The translations under genes were made by a program, and so were the position numbers. This document shows, in pieces, positions 15,378 to 25,015 of a DNA stretch of 54,051 nucleotides (position 1 is the first letter of the stretch; the number at the start of each line of letters is the position of its first letter). Below the pieces are notes generated by a model. The model was given only the letters and a program-made list of their open reading frames with translations, ran no database searches and was not told where the DNA came from. The DNA comes from Cohnella thermotolerans DSM 17683 (GTDB taxonomy: Bacteria > Bacillota > Bacilli > Paenibacillales > Paenibacillaceae). Location of the stretch: the NCBI RefSeq assembly GCF_000429825.1, contig NZ_AUCP01000044.1, positions 1 to 54,051 on the forward strand. The letters run 5' to 3'.

Positions 15378-16976
15378 CTACAAGTTGTTCCGGTATTGAT
15401 TCGGCGTCATTCCGGTGTACTTCTTGAACACCTGGAAAAAATATTTCTCGTCCTGGTAGCCGACTTCGTGCGCGATATCGGAAATCCGCAGGCTGTTGTC
15501 CTCCAGCAGCCGGGAAGCGTGCTCGATGCGGATGCGGTGAAGATAATCGACGAAGCTCGTCTGCATCTGCTGCTTGAACAAATAGCTGATATAACCCGGC
15601 GTAACGTAAACCTCGCGCGCGACGGACTCCCGGCTGATGTCCTTGCGGAAATTGTCCCGGATATACGCGAGAACGGATTCGAACAGCTTGTTGTTGTTCT
15701 TGCGGGCGTTCAGATGCTCGCCGACCCGAAGCGCCGTATCGGTGAGCGAGGCCATAATATGTTCCAGGCTGGAACGCGCCAGCATGCGGGTGATTTCGGT
15801 CAGCTGGCTGCCGAAAACCTCTTGGACGTTGACGTTTTTCTCGATGCAATAACGGTACAGCGCAAAATACAAGGCGAAAATCGAGTTGACGACGTTGTCC
15901 TTCGAGGCGCTCTCCGGCTTTAACGACGCCAGGAACGCCTGCAAGCTGTCCCGGATCGCCTCCTCCTCCCCCTTCGCAACCGCCTGGAGCACCGCTTTTT
16001 CGTCCGCTAGCGGATAAGAGGTATTGGAAAAGTCCTCTTCCTCGGCCGCTTCCACATAGTCGGCGATTCTCCCGTTGCCGCCGCAGAACCTGGCGTTCAG
16101 CGCCTTCACCGCTTCCCGGCAGGACGTCCTCAGGTGCCGGATGTCCTTGTCGAAACTGCCGATGCCGACGGATACCGTGAACTTGAGGTATCGCTCCGAA
16201 TTGTGCTGAATGTCGCGGGCGTACGGAACGATCGCCTTCGCATCGAGCCACTCCTCCGCGTTCAGAATGAGGAAGAGGTCGTCGTTGTGCTCGAAAGCTG
16301 CGCAGCGGCACAAGGGAGCGAACGTTTCCTCGGCGATATTTTTCAGGGCGTACTTGAACAGCTCGATATCGACGCTGCCGTATTTCTGCTGAATCGTGTG
16401 CAAATTGTCGATTTGAACGGCCATCGCGCCGAAAAAAGGATACGGAAACACAATATCGTTCAGCTTCAGGTTGGCGAGAAGCCGCTCGTAGGGCGGATTG
16501 TCCGTGAGCGCAAGCCGGCTCAGCGCATTCTCCTTCAGGAAGGGAAAGCTTTCGCGGAAGCCGCTTCTCAGCTTCTCCAGCCGTTCCTCCTCCCGTCTCT
16601 CCGCGGCGATCTCCTCGGTCAGCTTCAGCACCAGATCGAGAATTTCCTTCCGGCGGCTCGGCTTGAGCAAGTAGTGGCCGGCGCCGGCCGCCATCGCTTT
16701 CTGGGCGTAGGTGAAATCGTCGTACCCGCTCATGATGACGCACTTCGTATGCGGATAAGCCTCCGAGACGCGTCCGATCAGCTCCAGCCCGTCCATGACC
16801 GGCATCCGGATATCCGTCAGCAGAATATCGACCCGGTTCGTCTTCATCATCTCCAGCGCCTCCGCGCCGTCGCGCGCTTCTCCGACGATCTCGATCCGAT
16901 GCGCCGCCCAGTCGATCAGCGTCCGGATCCCCGTCCGGGCGCGCTCCTCGTCGTCAACGATCAGCAGACGGAACAT
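15378..16976 (-). CDS. YesN-type response regulator, AraC output
   Basis: A 532-residue two-component regulator. The receiver domain has the acidic pair D8/D9 and phospho-acceptor D55 in LLTDIRMPVMDG. A central linker region (about 130-420) follows, and then two AraC helix-turn-helix motifs (about 430-530) ending YFFQVFKKYTGMTPNQYRNNL. Start: ATG 16976, with GAAGGGAG 8 bases away. It overlaps the end of the kinase gene by 23 bases, showing tight coupling. It probably activates the divergent sugar transporter operon and the GH42 gene when the kinase senses an extracellular glycan. Confidence 0.93.
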   Translation of the reverse strand: MFRLLIVDDEERARTGIRTLIDWAAHRIEIVGEARDGAEALEMMKTNRVDILLTDIRMPVMDGLELIGRVSEAYPHTKCVIMSGYDDFTYAQKAMAAGAGHYLLKPSRRKEILDLVLKLTEEIAAERREEERLEKLRSGFRESFPFLKENALSRLALTDNPPYERLLANLKLNDIVFPYPFFGAMAVQIDNLHTIQQKYGSVDIELFKYALKNIAEETFAPLCRCAAFEHNDDLFLILNAEEWLDAKAIVPYARDIQHNSERYLKFTVSVGIGSFDKDIRHLRTSCREAVKALNARFCGGNGRIADYVEAAEEEDFSNTSYPLADEKAVLQAVAKGEEEAIRDSLQAFLASLKPESASKDNVVNSIFALYFALYRYCIEKNVNVQEVFGSQLTEITRMLARSSLEHIMASLTDTALRVGEHLNARKNNNKLFESVLAYIRDNFRKDISRESVAREVYVTPGYISYLFKQQMQTSFVDYLHRIRIEHASRLLEDNSLRISDIAHEVGYQDEKYFFQVFKKYTGMTPNQYRNNL

Positions 16977-18786
16977 GCGCTTCACTCCCTTCTCGTTCCC
17001 TGACCGCGGGAATGCGAATTTCCACCCGCGTGCCCTTGCCCGGTTCGCTGTCGTAGCGGAGCCGATAATCGTCCTTGTAATAGTGCCTCAGCCGCTCGTT
17101 CACGTTGCGGACGGCGTACCCGCCTGTCTCACGGGCGACGTGCACGTCGCTTTCGCTCCGAATCTCGGTCAGCTTGGCCAGCTCCTCGGGCTCCATCCCG
17201 GAGCCGTCGTCTTCGATGACGAACCGGAGACTGTCCCCTTCCCGGACGCCCGAGACCCGAACGAAGCCGCCCCCGCGCTTGCGCTCGATGCCGTGTACGA
17301 TGGCGTTCTCCACGAACGGCTGCAGAATCAGCTTCAGGATAACGTAGTCGTCCAGCTCGCTCGGAATGTCGATCCGGTAATCCAGCACATCCTTGAACCG
17401 CATTTTCTGCAGCGACAAATAGAGCTCGAGCAGCTCCCGCTCCTTGGAGACGCTCGTGAAGCTTTTGCCCCGGTTCAGGCTCAGGCGGAACAGGCGGGAC
17501 AGGTTGACGATCATTTCGCTGATCCGCTCCTGTCCTGCGGCTTCCGCCTCCCAGAAGATCGTATCGAGCATGTTGTAAAGAAAATGAGGGTTGATTTGCG
17601 CCTGCAGCGCCTTCAATTCCGCTTCCTGCTCCCGAAGCCGGAGCACATAGACGTCGTCGACCAGCGCCTTGATGTTCGCCACCATGTTGTTGTAGCCCTG
17701 GCTTAAATAGCCGATCTCGTCGCTGTATTTAATGTCGACCTTCTCGTCGAATTGGCCGTTCTGGAAGCGGCGCATCGAGAGAAGCAATTTCTTGATCGGC
17801 GCGGTCAGGAACGAGGTCAGGAGCAGCATGATGGGGATGCTCATGAGCAGCCACCCCGCGATGAGCAACACGACGAACAGCTTGATGGAATTCAATTCCT
17901 TGGTGAGCGTGCTGAGCGGCACCGCGTAGAGGTATTCCCAGCCGTTCTCCCCTTTGCTGTAGGACAGCAGCAATTTCTCGCCGTCCAGCTCGACGACTTT
18001 CGAACCGGCCCCCTGCCCCGCGGAGCGGAGTTTGGCCCAATCGGCGCCGTCTCCCTTGTAGAAGGCTTTGCCGGCTTCAAGAAGCGGAGCGCCGTTCGAG
18101 TCGAGGATGACGATGCCGTGATCTTTGTCGTACAAATTTTTCAAGTATTGGCCCAATATCGTCTCCATGTTGACGCCTACGAATATAAAGCCGATCGTGC
18201 TTCCGTTGTTTACGTCGCGCACGATGCGGGTCATTCCGATCTTGTCCTTCCGGTTGTTCTGAATGAACACGTTGTTGTCCTCCGTCAGCGGAAACCAGAA
18301 GGGCGCCCCGCGCAAAGCGGCGGTCTGGGCGTAAATCCGGCTAGACGCGATCTGCTGGATCGTGCTCGCCCCGCTGCTGTCGTCGGTAGCTACCTGGAAC
18401 AGCGGAGGCCCTTCCTTGCCGTACAAGGCGACATAGTCGAAATTGCCCGTGAGCAGCATCTGATTCATGAGCGATGCGGTCGAACCCGAATAGAGCATCG
18501 GATCGAGCGAGCCCGCCGGACGCTTGTCCTGCTGGATCGTCTTCTGGATGACCGGATCCATGGTGAACACGGTCACCCAGTTGGACATCGCCCGCTGCAT
18601 CGACAGCATGTTGTTCTCCACGACGCGTATGACGCCGAGATTGGTCGAGCTCACTTTGTTGACGATTTGGGTTCTGGACGTTTGGAAAGCATAGTAGCCG
18701 AGAGCCGTGGAGAAGATCGTCATCAGCAGCGCGAACAAAATGATGATTTTATATTTGAGACTCAGATTCAGGTAGGCGCGCAGCAC
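16954..18786 (-). CDS. YesM-type sensor histidine kinase
   Basis: A 610-residue membrane kinase. TM1 is at about 13-33, an extracellular Cache-like sensor at 34-300, and TM2 at about 302-326. A HAMP segment follows, then the His_kinase domain with phospho-acceptor H401 in QAQINPHFLYN and a HATPase domain with DDGSGM. It starts at GTG 18786 behind GGAAAGG. As partner of the downstream YesN-type regulator it would sense an extracellular oligosaccharide, directly or through the neighbouring binding protein. A SigA promoter lies just upstream. Confidence 0.93.
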   Translation of the reverse strand: MLRAYLNLSLKYKIIILFALLMTIFSTALGYYAFQTSRTQIVNKVSSTNLGVIRVVENNMLSMQRAMSNWVTVFTMDPVIQKTIQQDKRPAGSLDPMLYSGSTASLMNQMLLTGNFDYVALYGKEGPPLFQVATDDSSGASTIQQIASSRIYAQTAALRGAPFWFPLTEDNNVFIQNNRKDKIGMTRIVRDVNNGSTIGFIFVGVNMETILGQYLKNLYDKDHGIVILDSNGAPLLEAGKAFYKGDGADWAKLRSAGQGAGSKVVELDGEKLLLSYSKGENGWEYLYAVPLSTLTKELNSIKLFVVLLIAGWLLMSIPIMLLLTSFLTAPIKKLLLSMRRFQNGQFDEKVDIKYSDEIGYLSQGYNNMVANIKALVDDVYVLRLREQEAELKALQAQINPHFLYNMLDTIFWEAEAAGQERISEMIVNLSRLFRLSLNRGKSFTSVSKERELLELYLSLQKMRFKDVLDYRIDIPSELDDYVILKLILQPFVENAIVHGIERKRGGGFVRVSGVREGDSLRFVIEDDGSGMEPEELAKLTEIRSESDVHVARETGGYAVRNVNERLRHYYKDDYRLRYDSEPGKGTRVEIRIPAVREREGSEAHVPSADR

Positions 18787-18819
18787 CGGATCACAAGCCT
18801 TTCCGATCGCTTTTTTGTT

Positions 18820-18848
18820 ATTCTAGTCTTCCCGCCCGACATTCACAA
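18820..18848 (-). promoter_or_regulatory. promoter of the kinase-regulator-GH42 operon
   Basis: -35 TTGTGA (18848-18843) and -10 TAGAAT (18825-18820), 17 bases apart, 34 bases ahead of the kinase start. Confidence 0.7.
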
Positions 18849-18899
18849 CGTCTTTGGCGAAGGATTCGACAATCTTCAACCTTCCCCTTTTTTTCTCTA

Positions 18900-18928
18900 C
18901 TGACCGCCCCGCGGCGCCTTGCTATGAT
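18900..18928 (+). promoter_or_regulatory. promoter of the sugar ABC transporter operon
   Basis: -35 CTGACC (18900-18905) and -10 TATGAT (18923-18928), 17 bases apart. The poor -35 box would suit activation by the YesN-type regulator encoded divergently. Confidence 0.55.
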
Positions 18929-18977
18929 TCTAACTGGAACCTTGTCAGGTCCGAATCGACGATCAGGGGGATTAAAC

Positions 18978-20321
18978 ATGGTGAAACATTCCAAATGGGC
19001 GCGCGCGTCCATACTGACCTTAGCGATTGCATCCGTAGGGGCGCTGTCCGCTTGCGGCGGCTCGAACAGCTCGAATACGGCATCGGACGGCGGCAGCGGC
19101 GGAGACAGCGGATCGGGCAAAGTGACGCTCCGATTTTTCTCCAACCTGCCCGACCGCAAATCGGGTCAAGGCCTTGCCGAACAGACCGTTATCGACCACT
19201 ACATGGCAGAAAACCCGAATGTCAAAATCGATGTGGAGACGTTGGCGGAAGAGCCGTTCAAAAACAAGCTGAAAGCCTATATGTCCTCCAACGAACCGCT
19301 CGACATCACGATGGTGCACGGCGGCGCCGAGTTGAATACGCTCGTTCAGGCCGGCTACGTGAGGGAGCTCGACCCCAAAGAATACGAGGGCGAGAAGTAC
19401 AACTTCCTTCCGGGCGTGTACAAGTCGTTCTCCTTCAACGGCAAGCTGTACGGCTTGCCCCGCAACAGCGACTACGAAGTGATCTACTACAACAAGAAGC
19501 TGTTCGAGGACAACGGCGTCAAAGTGCCGACGACGTTCACCGAGCTGCTGGACGCCGCCAAAGCGTTCCGCGACAAAGGCATCGCTCCGATGTCCATTAA
19601 CGGCAAAGACTTGTGGAGCTTCGGCGAAATGTTCCAAAACGTCGTGCAGCGGTACAGCGGCGATCAGAACCTGATTCTGGACGCGGTCGACAAGAAGAAG
19701 AAGTTTACGGAAGACGAGAACTTCCTCAAAGCCGCTCAATTCCTGCAGCAGCTTCGGGACGTCAAGATGTTCCAGGATTCCTTCATGACCGCCGATTACG
19801 GCGCTTCCCAAAACCTGTTCACCCAAGGCAAAGCGGCCATGTGGTACATGGGCTCCTGGGAAGCCGGCATGGCGACCAACGAGAGCCTCCCGGAAGATTT
19901 CCGCAACAACCTGGGCGTGATCCAATTCCCGGTTGCGGAAGACGGCAAAGGCAAGATCGACGACCTGCTCGCCTGGAACGGCGGCGGCTATGCGCTGGTC
20001 AGCAGCTCGAAGCACCCGGAAGAAGCGAAGAAGTTCTTCGATTACCTGATGAGCGCGGACCAGTGGGCGAAGACCGCCTGGGATACGGGCGCAGCCGTGC
20101 CGGCGCAGAAATACGAGCTGACCGGCAAGGAGAGCGAAGTGCAGAAGACGCTGACGGACATTCTCGTCAATGCGACCTCGACGGCGGGCGCTTCCTTTAT
20201 CGATTACGGCACGCCCAAGTATAAGGACGATACGCAGAACGCGTTCGGCAAGTTCTTCTCGAGCAACGAGAAGCCGGAACAGCTGCTTGCGGACCTTCAG
20301 GCGGCGGCCGACAGCCAGTAA
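18978..20321 (+). CDS. sugar ABC transporter substrate-binding lipoprotein (CUT1)
   Basis: A 447-residue extracellular binding protein. A lipoprotein signal peptide ends in the lipobox LSAC with the lipidated cysteine at C26, followed by a flexible Ser/Gly/Asp linker and a family-1 solute-binding fold (ADQWAKTAWDTGAAVPAQKY near the C-terminus). It starts at ATG 18978 behind GGGGG. With the two permeases downstream it forms a CUT1 oligosaccharide importer. No ATPase gene is present, so it probably shares an MsmX-type ATPase encoded elsewhere. The divergent GH42 gene suggests galactosides as cargo. Confidence 0.93.
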   Translation: MVKHSKWARASILTLAIASVGALSACGGSNSSNTASDGGSGGDSGSGKVTLRFFSNLPDRKSGQGLAEQTVIDHYMAENPNVKIDVETLAEEPFKNKLKAYMSSNEPLDITMVHGGAELNTLVQAGYVRELDPKEYEGEKYNFLPGVYKSFSFNGKLYGLPRNSDYEVIYYNKKLFEDNGVKVPTTFTELLDAAKAFRDKGIAPMSINGKDLWSFGEMFQNVVQRYSGDQNLILDAVDKKKKFTEDENFLKAAQFLQQLRDVKMFQDSFMTADYGASQNLFTQGKAAMWYMGSWEAGMATNESLPEDFRNNLGVIQFPVAEDGKGKIDDLLAWNGGGYALVSSSKHPEEAKKFFDYLMSADQWAKTAWDTGAAVPAQKYELTGKESEVQKTLTDILVNATSTAGASFIDYGTPKYKDDTQNAFGKFFSSNEKPEQLLADLQAAADSQ

Positions 20322-20333
20322 TCGGGCAGAAAG

Positions 20334-20373
20334 GAACGGATGAGATCAGGTAGCTCCTGATCTTATCCCGTTC
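20334..20373 (+). terminator. intercistronic stem-loop after the binding-protein gene
   Basis: Long imperfect stem: GAACGGATGAGATCAGG pairs with CCTGATCTTATCCCGTTC around a 5-base loop. It lies between the binding protein and permease genes and is followed by AAAGG, not by a U-run. It is probably a 3'-end stabiliser or partial terminator, which would give more binding protein than permease. Confidence 0.7.
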
Positions 20374-20394
20374 TAAAGGATGGAGCGGATAACC

Positions 20395-21285
20395 ATGCAT
20401 AGAGTGTTTAGAAACAAAACGGCCATCTTCCTCTTCGTATTTCCGGGAATGCTGCTCTTTGCGCTCACGTTCCTGGCGCCGATCGTTCTGAGCGGCTACT
20501 ATTCGCTCACCGATACGCTCGGACCCGGAACGAAGGTGACGATGGTCGGCTTGGACAATTACACCAATCTGCTGTTTCACGATTCGAAATTTTGGCTCGC
20601 TTTGCGGAACGCCGTCCTGCTGGGCATCGGCTTTATCGTCATTCAGCATCCGATCTGTATTTTCTTCGCGGTTTTGCTGGACCGCATCGGAGGCAAGGCG
20701 GAGAAAGTGTTCCGCACGATTTTCTTCATTCCCTGCGTCATCTCCGTCGTCGTCATTTCGAAGATGTGGCTCTCCCTTCTCGATCCGACGTTCGGCCTCG
20801 TGAACAAAGTGCTGGATGTCCTCGGGCTGGACATGCTGAAGCATGCCTGGCTGGGCGAGAGCAGCACGGCGCTCGGCTCCATGCTGTTCATTCTGATCTG
20901 GGCCGGCTTCGGCTGGGGGCTTCTCTTCTACTATGCCGGCGTCAAGGGCATCCCCGAGGATCTGTACGAAGCGGCGCAACTGGACGGCGCCTCCGGCTTG
21001 AAACTGCACTGGCGCATTACGGTTCCGCTGCTGTCGCCGGTCATCACGGTACAGGTCACGCTGGCGATGATTACGGCGCTGAAGCAGATGGAGACGGTGT
21101 TCCTGACGACCAACGGCGGTCCCGGCGATTCCACGCAGTTTCTGGCCGTTTACTTGTACAACAAGGCGTTCTCGGCAAGCCAGTACGGATACGCCAACGC
21201 CATTTCCATCCTGTTCATCGTCGTCTGTCTCATTGCGACTTATTTAAGCAACCGGCTCACTCGCAGCGATGCGACGGAATATTAA
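20395..21285 (+). CDS. sugar ABC transporter permease (MalF-like)
   Basis: A 296-residue inner-membrane protein with six predicted membrane segments and the EAA loop YEAAQLDGASGLKLHWRITV, which contacts the ATPase. The start is ATG 20395, with GGAG 9 bases upstream; the ATG at 20380 leaves no room for that site. It is the second gene of the three-gene importer operon, 13 bases ahead of the partner permease. Confidence 0.93.
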   Translation: MHRVFRNKTAIFLFVFPGMLLFALTFLAPIVLSGYYSLTDTLGPGTKVTMVGLDNYTNLLFHDSKFWLALRNAVLLGIGFIVIQHPICIFFAVLLDRIGGKAEKVFRTIFFIPCVISVVVISKMWLSLLDPTFGLVNKVLDVLGLDMLKHAWLGESSTALGSMLFILIWAGFGWGLLFYYAGVKGIPEDLYEAAQLDGASGLKLHWRITVPLLSPVITVQVTLAMITALKQMETVFLTTNGGPGDSTQFLAVYLYNKAFSASQYGYANAISILFIVVCLIATYLSNRLTRSDATEY

Positions 21286-21298
21286 GGAGGGCGGCATC

Positions 21299-22123
21299 AT
21301 GAAAACGAGAAATAAAACGGGCATTTGGATTTTCTTTCTGATCGTCGCCTTCTTGCAACTGTTCCCCCTCATTTGGCTGGTGGACTTCTCCTTCAATACG
21401 AGCGCCGATTTCTATTCCGACCGCATTCTGAAATGGCCCAGTTCCCCGCAGTGGCAAAACTACGTCAATGCCTGGGTGGACGGGAAATTTTTAAAATATT
21501 TTCTCAACAGTCTGCTTGTGTCCGCCGTGACGATCGCCTTGACCGTCATTTTGTCGCTGACGCTTTCTTACGCCTTTACCCGGATGCAGTGGAAGTTTCG
21601 GTCGTTCTTCTTCACGATCATTCTGCTGGGCATTATGATTCCGATTCACGCCACCTTGCTTCCGAACTTCGCCATTTTCAAAACGCTCGGCCTCACGAAT
21701 TCGTACCTAGGATTGATTTTGCCGTATACGGCCGTATCCGTTCCGCTCGGCACGTTTATGCTGACCGGATTTCTGCGAAGCATCCCGAAAGCGATGGAAG
21801 AGTCGGCTTTGATGGACGGCTGCAGCATCTACCGCATCGTGTTCCAAATTATCGCGCCGCTGCTCATGCCTGCGCTCGTCACCGTCATTGTGACGACGTT
21901 CCTGAACTGCTGGAACGAATTCATCATGGCCGCGACGTTCCTGAGCAAGGATTCGCTCAAGACGCTTCCGTTCTCCGTCATGAATTTCGCCGGGCAGTAC
22001 TCTTCCGATTACGGCTCCCAGTTCGCCGTCATGGTGCTGACGTCCGTACCGGCGATTATCATCTACGCGCTGTTCAACGAGCAAATTACGAAAGGCGTTA
22101 CCGCCGGCGCCGTCAAAGGGTAA
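21299..22123 (+). CDS. sugar ABC transporter permease (MalG-like)
   Basis: A 274-residue membrane protein, partner of the preceding permease, with six membrane segments and the EAA loop EESALMDGCSIYRIVFQIIA. Start ATG 21299 follows AAGGAGGG; the frame is open further upstream but lacks a site. It is the last gene of the operon and ends before a long bidirectional terminator. Confidence 0.93.
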   Translation: MKTRNKTGIWIFFLIVAFLQLFPLIWLVDFSFNTSADFYSDRILKWPSSPQWQNYVNAWVDGKFLKYFLNSLLVSAVTIALTVILSLTLSYAFTRMQWKFRSFFFTIILLGIMIPIHATLLPNFAIFKTLGLTNSYLGLILPYTAVSVPLGTFMLTGFLRSIPKAMEESALMDGCSIYRIVFQIIAPLLMPALVTVIVTTFLNCWNEFIMAATFLSKDSLKTLPFSVMNFAGQYSSDYGSQFAVMVLTSVPAIIIYALFNEQITKGVTAGAVKG

Positions 22124-22145
22124 CGGTTGGCCGCCGATCGCGGCA

Positions 22146-22195
22146 AAGGGGCTATACGGCCGGAGCGGATGACCCGCTTCGGCGTATAGCCCCTT
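22146..22195. terminator. bidirectional terminator between permease and GH30 genes
   Basis: Near-perfect long stem: AAGGGGCTATACGGCCGGAG pairs with the mirror arm ending GTATAGCCCCTT around a 4-base loop. It sits between convergent genes. Confidence 0.85.
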
Positions 22196-22225
22196 GCGTC
22201 ATTGCCGATGACGGCCGGCATTCGG

Positions 22226-23584
22226 TTAGGAACGGCAAACGATCGTGTTGAACGATTCCGGTTCGAGCTCGAACGAATAAACGTCGGAACCGAAGGCGAT
22301 CCGAACGGCGCGCGTCTCCCGGAACGGATTGGCGATGACGACGATCTTATCGCCCGCCGGCGTCTCGAAGGCGACCGCGTTGCCCGTCCAGGGACCCTTC
22401 AGCCCTAGACGGCGGGAGCCCGGAACGACGAAGTGGGAGAAATGCTTCATGACGTAATATTCCGGATTGCGGATCGCCTCCGGGGAAGCCGGATCGGAGG
22501 TCAGCATGGCGTTCTGCTCCCAACCCCAGGTGCTGCGCCCTCTAGGTTCGAGAATCATGTTCCAATAAATATAAGCGTTCACGCCGTTCGTAAAGTAATG
22601 CTGGTACAGGTTGAACACGTATTTGGCGTAAAACCAGGTGTTCTCGCCGTCGCCGCATTCGTTCTCCGTCTGCATGTACCGCAGCTCCGGATAGCTGAGA
22701 ACGGTGCGCTGGATGGCGTATTTGCCCGCCCATTGGTAGCCGACGCCCTTGACGTACTTGTAGGCTTCGGGATCGCTCAGGACGGTATGCGCGTAAGCGT
22801 CGTGATCCTGAACCTTCTTCTTCAGCCATTCGTCCCACGGCTCGGGCGCATTGATCGTACCCAGCCAAATTTCGGTGTCGAGACCGTGGCGCTCGAAGGC
22901 GGGCCCCAAATAGTCCCGTATAAAGTCGCGAAGCTGCTCTCCCGTCCAGACACAAGAAGGGAACTTCTGATCGGCCACGACTTCGTTCTGAACGTGAATC
23001 TGATGAATCGTGATGCCTTCTTCCCGATAGGCTTGGACGAACTTGACGAAATAAAGCGCGTAGGCTTCGAGAACTTCCTTCTCCCAACGGAGCGTTCCGT
23101 AGTTGTACGCTTTCGGATGCTTCATCCAGGTCGGCGGGCTCCACGGCGAAGCGAACAGCTTCAGGTCCGGGTTGAGCGCGAGCGCTTCCTTGATATAAGG
23201 AATGAGATGCTTGCGGTCCCGCTCGATGGAGAAGCGCTCCATGGCGTAGTCGCCGTCCGTCTCGTTGTGGCTGTACCAATCCAGCGCGTAATCGCTGGCT
23301 CCGATCGGAAGCCGGCAGATGGCGAACCGTTGGTCGCCTTCCGGGTGGAACAACGAGTGCAGAACGGCGGCCCTCTCCTCCTCCGGCAGCTTCTGAAGCG
23401 CGACATGCCCCAGCTCGTTAAAGCAGCCGCCGAAGCCTTCCACGAGCTGATGCCGGTCCTCGGTAACGGCGAGATCGGCTCTGACCGACGCGGCCTCGCT
23501 TGCGCTTGCCTTCTTGCTCGTCCAGCGCTCGTGCTCCGTGCTCGATATCCATTGAATCGTCTGAATCGTCGTATCGTTCGTCAT
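22226..23584 (-). CDS. GH30 glycosidase, copy A
   Basis: A 452-residue glycoside hydrolase of family 30, without signal peptide and so probably cytoplasmic. The N-terminal segment contributes to the side beta-domain. The barrel has EGFGGCFNELGH, the acid/base E201 in IHVQNE and the likely nucleophile E307 in MQTENECG. The C-terminal beta domain closes with SFNTIVCRS. The family includes glucosylceramidases, beta-xylosidases and beta-1,6-glucanases, and the sequence alone does not decide. It diverges from an AraC gene (23707) that probably regulates it. A second, different GH30 lies at 25349. Confidence 0.92.
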   Translation of the reverse strand: MTNDTTIQTIQWISSTEHERWTSKKASASEAASVRADLAVTEDRHQLVEGFGGCFNELGHVALQKLPEEERAAVLHSLFHPEGDQRFAICRLPIGASDYALDWYSHNETDGDYAMERFSIERDRKHLIPYIKEALALNPDLKLFASPWSPPTWMKHPKAYNYGTLRWEKEVLEAYALYFVKFVQAYREEGITIHQIHVQNEVVADQKFPSCVWTGEQLRDFIRDYLGPAFERHGLDTEIWLGTINAPEPWDEWLKKKVQDHDAYAHTVLSDPEAYKYVKGVGYQWAGKYAIQRTVLSYPELRYMQTENECGDGENTWFYAKYVFNLYQHYFTNGVNAYIYWNMILEPRGRSTWGWEQNAMLTSDPASPEAIRNPEYYVMKHFSHFVVPGSRRLGLKGPWTGNAVAFETPAGDKIVVIANPFRETRAVRIAFGSDVYSFELEPESFNTIVCRS

Positions 23585-23706
23585 CGCTGCGCATCCTTTC
23601 CCTTGACACTTGAGTTGCTTTTCCCCAACCAGTATAAAGAGAATACAGACGCGCGTAATGGGGCTAAGCCAAGAACATTTTACCCAAACCGAAGGGAGGC
23701 TCCCTC

Positions 23707-24657
23707 ATGGACAAACTGCCGCCTTATGCCGAATGGTCCCGCGATGTCCGATGGATTCCCACGATCGACGGAAGCGTGAAATTTTTCGGCGCGCACGAGC
23801 AAGCCGTTCGGCGGGACTGGCGCATGCCGAAGGAGTCGCATGTCGGATTCGAACTGATTCTCATTCTGGAGGGCGTGCAGGAGACGGTCATGGAGGGAAG
23901 CCGTTACGAGCTGCGCGAGGGCGACATTCTGGTCATCCCGCCCGGCTTCCGGCATGTGAACCGCTGCGCGTCGGAGGGCGGCATGCGGTATTTCTGCGCG
24001 CATTTCAACGTGGACGAGCCGGAGTTTTGCCGGAGCATGATCAAGCACGGCCGCATGCTGTTCCCGGCGGGCACGACCGACAATGCGGTTGTTCGCGGCA
24101 TCGCCGGCCAATGGATCGCCATGCTGCGCCGGGACGGAGGCAATACGGCGGAAGACCGCTTCCGGGTGCAGGCGCTTCTGTTCGAACTGCTCGGAGCGCT
24201 GGCGAGAATCGTCTCGGAGCCGCCCGGGGGCAAGCCGGACCCGAACGTTCCGCCGGCGGCGGTTCATTATGCCAAAGCGATGGCGGAGGCGATGAAGTCG
24301 CGTCTCGCCACGTCAACGGCCGAAGCCGGCGGGCCGTGTTCGGTGAAGATCGAGGAGATCGCTTCCATGCTCGGCATCTCGCCGGGTTACGCCCAAGAGG
24401 TGTTCCGCAGCGTCTATCAGATTTCTCCGCGGCGTTACTTGTCCGAGCTGAAGCTGCACGAGGCCAAGGTGCTGATGCAGCAGCCCGGCCTCGCGCTTCA
24501 AGACATTGCCTCCCGTCTCGGGTACGCCGATCTCTCCCACTTCAGCCGCCAGTTCAAGCGTTGGACCGGCCAAAGCCCGCTTCAATACCGCCGCAGCGTC
24601 ATGGAGCGGAAGGCGGACGGTTCCGGAGAACCGGAGCCGTTCCTTCTGCGGCCCTGA
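23707..24657 (+). CDS. AraC-family regulator next to GH30 copy A
   Basis: A 316-residue regulator. The N-terminal cupin-like sensor domain (LILEGVQETVMEGSRYELREG, then DILVIPPGFRHVN) is followed by a C-terminal pair of helix-turn-helix motifs (about 215-300, IASMLGISPGYAQEVFRSVY and IASRLGYADLSHFSRQFKRW). Start ATG 23707 follows GGGAGG. It is divergent from GH30 copy A with 122 bases between, an arrangement typical of a local activator that binds a sugar. Confidence 0.92.
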   Translation: MDKLPPYAEWSRDVRWIPTIDGSVKFFGAHEQAVRRDWRMPKESHVGFELILILEGVQETVMEGSRYELREGDILVIPPGFRHVNRCASEGGMRYFCAHFNVDEPEFCRSMIKHGRMLFPAGTTDNAVVRGIAGQWIAMLRRDGGNTAEDRFRVQALLFELLGALARIVSEPPGGKPDPNVPPAAVHYAKAMAEAMKSRLATSTAEAGGPCSVKIEEIASMLGISPGYAQEVFRSVYQISPRRYLSELKLHEAKVLMQQPGLALQDIASRLGYADLSHFSRQFKRWTGQSPLQYRRSVMERKADGSGEPEPFLLRP

Positions 24658-24751
24658 ACGCTGCCGTCTCCGGCCTGCCGCACCGGCGCCGGGCCGGACT
24701 TCGCGAAGCGGCTCCCCCGGTCCGCATCGCAACGGCCGGGAGCGTCAGCGT

Positions 24752-25015
24752 CATGCCAAGTTCCAGCGCTCGTGAATTTTGGGCACGTCTTCGATCAACT
24801 GCCGGGTGTACGCGTGCGTCGGGCGAAGAAGGACCGTCTCCGCCGGCCCCCGCTCCACGATGCGCCCCTTCTCCATAATGTACAGCGTATCGCTGATATA
24901 ATAGGCGAGGCCGACATCGTGCGTAGATAATCGTCACATGGTTCTCTTCCCGCAGCTTCAGCAGCATATCGAGAATCGTGGACCGCGAGCAGGCGTCGAT
25001 CATCGAGGTGCCCAA
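24752..25015 (-). pseudogene. remnant of an oligopeptide/sugar ABC ATPase (OppD/OppF type)
   Basis: The C-terminal third of an ABC ATPase, frameshifted. SMIDACSRSTILDMLLKLRE with NHVTIIY (after the Walker B motif) is read in one frame, then [40 protein letters not shown] and a TGA at 24752 in another. The join lies near 24928, where two bases appear to be missing between IIY and THD. Everything before the Walker B region is absent and is replaced by a permease-like scrap. It is not functional. Confidence 0.8.

Noticed and set aside
13449-15923. 824-codon frame opposite the GH42 and regulator genes
   Set aside because: The longest shadow frame in the window, but it runs antisense across two well-supported genes and has no recognisable domain.
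20197-21009. 270-codon frame opposite the binding-protein end and first permease
   Set aside because: Antisense shadow of a confident permease gene, with no ribosome-binding site.
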